A stretch of DNA of 64,000 nucleotides from Neckera pumila (lineage: Eukaryota > Streptophyta > Bryopsida > Hypnales > Neckeraceae). The notes beneath the pieces were generated by a model. That model was not told the origin of the DNA. It saw only the letters and a list, made by a program, of their open reading frames with translations, and did not search any database. The position numbers and the translations under genes were made by a program. Below are positions 60,701 to 64,000 of this stretch, one piece after another (within the stretch, counting starts at the first letter, position 1; each line of letters opens with the position of its first letter). The stretch covers positions 23,868,545 through 23,932,544 of the forward strand of contig OZ018411.1 in assembly GCA_963969595.1 (NCBI GenBank). Direction: 5' to 3'.

Positions 60701-61215
60701 TGTCCTACCTCCTACCTTTCCACTTGTATAAAGACCTTGTCTTCTCCTCTCTTCAATCCCCAAGGTAAGTGGCATTCAAAGTTCAATTTTAAAATACATT
60801 GAATTATTTGGAACATAGGAATGGATTTTGGCAATTAAAGTTCAAATGCTACATACATTTTGAATATAGGACTAAATTTTTTAAAGTTAAATTTAAAGTG
60901 TAGGATGTATTAGGCAAACTTTAATTAATTATTCAGCATGAGTTTTCTAGCTGCTGACATGGCAATCCAATTCGTTTGATTGGTCTAGTGAAGTGCCAAT
61001 CTTGCCTATGTGGCAGATTTTGCTTGTGTAGCAACTGATGTGGCAAATAATTGAATAACAGTAATAATTATTTTAACTTGACCAAATCAAGATATAAAAT
61101 CAACATAGTATTGTTGATTTTTGTCCGAATCAAAATGCCCAAACCAACTCTCCTAACCAACATATTTGAGTTGATTATCATGTTGGATCGGACATTGTTT
61201 TTTCTTTTAGTGTAA

Positions 61216-63798
61216 GCTCCAATAGTCTCATCTTCCTACAACAATTGTAATTCGCCTTGGCGTACAGTTCTCCATCCTGTAGCATATGCCCATCTAATCG
61301 GGGATCAATAATGATTTTGAAAAATTGGCACCACTCAGCCAATGCCTTGCAAAAGATCGTTGCCCGAAAACACACTGGATTCCAATGGATTTTATATTTC
61401 CAACAGAACTTAATGTATGAGGTCACACACTCCATCCAATTGGCCAATTGTACCAAAAAGTATCCAATTAAGCATCAATTCTCCACTTGTAACGGCGAGA
61501 AACAGAATACCAATTGGAATTCGTCTTCACCAGCTCGAGTACTTCGTCAATATTCAATTGGAGATTTGCCTCCGCTGTGATCAGAGCCTCAATCAGTTTA
61601 CTCAGCGCTGATTGCTCATGATTGTAATCTTTACCAATTTAGAGTAATGCCTCCCACAACAGAACATCCGATTGGACGCTCACAGTTAAAAATAAATTCT
61701 CCCATTTGCCCGAAAACTGTTCATCTGTAGAACTATCAATTGTTGCAAACTCCAAGTGTCCAGATTTAGTGGCATACCCACAATCGACTCAGGTAAAGCC
61801 TGCCAATTGTACTTGTTCTTGAAGATAGCCTGCGTATACACCTCAAATGGTAACAATTGGGAAAAAAACCTTGGCCTTAACAATACACTCCAGCTGAATC
61901 TTGGTATCCCAATAGGTGATGAAGTACTCCCTAGGATGTACATCTGAAAATTGAATCCTCACCGATCGAGCTTGGTTATATTGAACCATCTGGATCAACC
62001 ACCCCTCTGATTAGTAATCAATCAAAAACTTTTGCAACAGAAACCGCCACTCCTCAATCAAGCACTCCTCCCATTTGGTTGCCAATTTGACTACTACAGC
62101 TTTTTTCCATACTACACACTTAGGCTGTCGGATTGGTTCCGCACACCAAACTTCCAACTGATGACGCTCCGTTTGAACCTCCTTCAATTGGTTGTGGTAA
62201 CGGAGTAAACGAACTCCCAAATCACCAATTACCCAAAAGGCGGCTATATAATCTTTTAACAATAGATTGCCTCACATAAGGATTTCCACCAATAGGTCCT
62301 CTTGCTTCATTGTCTCCGCCCAATTCCAAATATTCTTAAAAGCTGATACCAATAGGCATTATTGTGAAGCAAGTTCAGCAACCATAAAAAATACTTGCCT
62401 ATAGTATGTATAGGCCCTTTTCCAGATTGTGCGCAAGAGGAATATAAGATGATAACACCAATAGGTCTTCAATGGCTATCCTGTCTTCTCCAATTTCAAA
62501 TTGACCCTCTGGCTGCTCTCCTGCAAGCACTATAGCTCCAAAACCTGAAACAAATTACCCAATTCTTTGATTTTTTGCCTTTGGACCACCACTTCCAATC
62601 AGGATTGGACATGTTTGGCATTAAGATCCCCAAAAGCCTTCTTTTGTACCGTTGCCTCCTTCTTAACTGTTTCTGATTGGCCACTCAAATCTTCCACCTG
62701 CTTCTGCAATTCCCCCACATCGATACTCTTCAATCGGTTCACCTATACCTGCAACAATTGGAATTGGCTTTGAAAATGCTCGTGCTGTTGCTTCAGGGAG
62801 GAATAATACTTGAAGATCGTGGGATGTGCCGATAACAATGCCAATTGGTTTGCATCTTGTGCCAGCTTGTGATAGAATTCTAGTCCTTGTAATGCTAGTG
62901 GCATAGAAGTGTCACCAATTGATCTTGAGTCTCTTTAGTCTCTGGCTTCACTATGGCAACAATTGGCTCCGACATGTCAAAAATCCTTGTGAGATAGGAC
63001 CCCTCCGCAAAATATCTTCTCTGAGTCAATTGGATTAAGCTTGACTTTTTCTACCTATTTGTAAAGTCTTCTCGCTAACAACCATGACCAATTGATAACC
63101 GCGTCGTGCTGAAATAGGGCCACAGCTGCAACCACAACCCCTAATTCCACCCAATTGGAATCTACGTCCGAAAACAACCAACGTTACACAAATTCCACCA
63201 ATGGTCTCCACTTTGGCGCCAATTGGGTTTTTGAAACCCTATCTATAATCTCTGATTGTTTTCCAAATCAATGACAAATGTACTGGTGTTGGAAAACACC
63301 CACCAGTCTGATACATTTCTTTGCTCAGATTCGTCCATAAGACTCCACTCACTAGGTAATTTCAAAGCTCGACTCACTATCTCAGGCGTCAACTCCAATC
63401 ATTCCCCGCACAAAACTCACACGTGTCGTTAATTGATACTTTTCTACGAACTCTAACACTTTTTGATCTCTCACCACCAATTGGACTAAACTAGACGACA
63501 AAAAGTTCAAAACTCCAGCCTGCTGCACATACTTCACCACCTCGGATTGCCTGTAAAACTCTTCTTTCTTGTCCAGTGGCGGCCAAGGTACTAATTGGAT
63601 CACAATTGGACTTCTTTCAGCTCCTGTTCCGTCTTCTGCCAATCCCAATGCCCCTTCTTCAATCTTGGGCTTCTTTATCAATCGAAAGTACTCCGCAATG
63701 GTTTGCTCCTGCGCAGGCGGAAACTCCTTCAAAAATACCAAATCATTGTCCAAATCTTCCACCTTCTCCTCCATTGTACCAATTGATTCTCCACACAC
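61216..63798 (-). pseudogene. decayed gene of unrecognised family, coiled-coil middle
   Basis: Minus-strand reading starts MCGESIGTMEEKVEDLDND at 63,798 and runs 138 codons (PIVIQLVPWPPLDKKEEFYR, VVKYVQQAGVLNFLSSSL) to a TGA at 63,382. It resumes one frame over as EIVSRALKLPSEWSLMDESE. Downstream, frames interrupted by many stops still give coherent protein-like text: a Gln/Glu/Lys-rich probable coiled coil (about 62.5-62.9 kb), LRYHNQLKEVQTERHQLEVW, VRIQFSDVHPREYFITYWD, ALITAEANLQLNIDEVLELV. At least six in-frame stops (for example 62,011) and frameshifts mark it as dead. It could be a retroelement gag-like gene or a lineage-specific host gene; no diagnostic motif is visible. Confidence 0.55.
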
Positions 63799-63960
63799 AG
63801 TTCACACACAAATTTTTGCTTCAGTCACCACCACAATACTTATCAATTGCTTCTCAATCTGCTCCCTCTTCCTCATCAATCGGCATTTCTCTCTCGCAAA
63901 ATCCGAATTGGAAAAACAGAATGTGAGGAGTGCTTGCTTCCACTTCTCTCCTAATTGAAA
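61400..63960. repeat. CCAATTGG-type motif field, right part
   Basis: By eye about 45 copies of CCAAT, ATTGG or CAATTG occur in 2.55 kb. The full or near-full palindrome CCAATTGG or CCAATAGG recurs, for example at 61,436, 61,510, 61,908, 62,290, 62,345, 62,457, 62,840, 63,152, 63,222 and about 63,478. Typical spacing is 50-70 bp. The DNA between copies is not repeated. Copies fall in different codon phases of the pseudogene. Confidence 0.75.
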
Positions 63961-64000
63961 ATGAAAAAGATTTTGTCTCCCGGGGTAGTTGCAAGAAACA

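Larger units (their letters stand above)
59162..61212. mobile_element. CACTA (En/Spm)-type non-autonomous element
   Basis: Left end TACTACAAGAAAAAAG (canonical CACTACAAGAAAA with first C changed), right end TTTTCTTTTAGTG, the complement of CACTAAAAGAAAA. TAA on both sides (59,159-59,161 and 61,213-61,215) is a 3-bp target duplication as expected for CACTA. The 2.05-kb interior has no transposase frame and contains nested foldback elements. It interrupts a region otherwise dense in CCAATTGG motifs and a decayed gene. Confidence 0.72.

Noticed and set aside
61400..63960. CRISPR-like array from the regularly spaced motif
   Set aside because: The motif is only 6-8 bp, spacing varies, there are no cas genes, and this is a plant nuclear context.
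1..64000. tRNA, rRNA or snRNA genes, LTR retrotransposons, organellar insertions
   Set aside because: Looked for on both strands; no cloverleaf-compatible segment with A and B boxes, no paired LTRs with a primer-binding site, and no recognisable rRNA or organelle gene was found.

Overview
This is nuclear DNA from a land plant. It holds three conserved plant genes with short introns (mostly about 70-300 bp): a phytochrome, a plastid-type chorismate mutase and an ATX3/4/5-class histone methyltransferase. These sit in an AT-rich background full of MITEs and foldback elements. The phytochrome N-terminus looks bryophyte-like, perhaps liverwort, to my memory; that placement is an inference and I would not give a species.

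Layout. 1-2535 (minus): first coding exon of a phytochrome, with the rest of the gene beyond the left edge, then its 5' leader with a CT microsatellite. 3.3-25.9 kb: no intact gene, but many inverted-repeat elements, a LINE reverse-transcriptase remnant inside a larger TIR element, and several dispersed repeats. 25,950-28,528 (minus): a six-exon chorismate mutase that splices to 318 residues with a plastid-targeting-like N-terminus. 28.9-35.0 kb: clustered TIR elements with TAA target sites and a foldback element with another element nested in it. 35,708-46,177 (minus): a 25-exon ATX-type gene (PWWP, PHD, ePHD, SET, post-SET) that I could splice in frame from start to stop (1289 residues). 46.2-49.0 kb: its GC-rich upstream region. 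49-54.3 kb: repeats and a degenerate minisatellite. 54,326-55,648 (minus): an intronless RING-finger gene whose C-terminal two-thirds is a 17-residue tandem repeat. It is bracketed by two copies of a 0.39-kb GTTT-tailed repeat. 56.6 kb: a textbook Stowaway MITE.

The most unusual stretch is 57.6-63.96 kb. Short motifs of the CCAATTGG/CAATTG/CCAATAGG type recur roughly every 50-70 bp. They fall in all codon phases of a decayed, unrecognised gene on the minus strand and also outside it. The motif field is split by a 2.05-kb CACTA-type element with a TAA target duplication. That element lacks the motif and itself carries nested foldback elements. This is my best candidate for something undescribed.

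The three conserved genes have unrelated roles (light sensing, aromatic amino-acid synthesis, chromatin methylation), and I see no pathway linking them. Exon coordinates come from reading splice sites and reading-frame continuity by hand, without transcript evidence.
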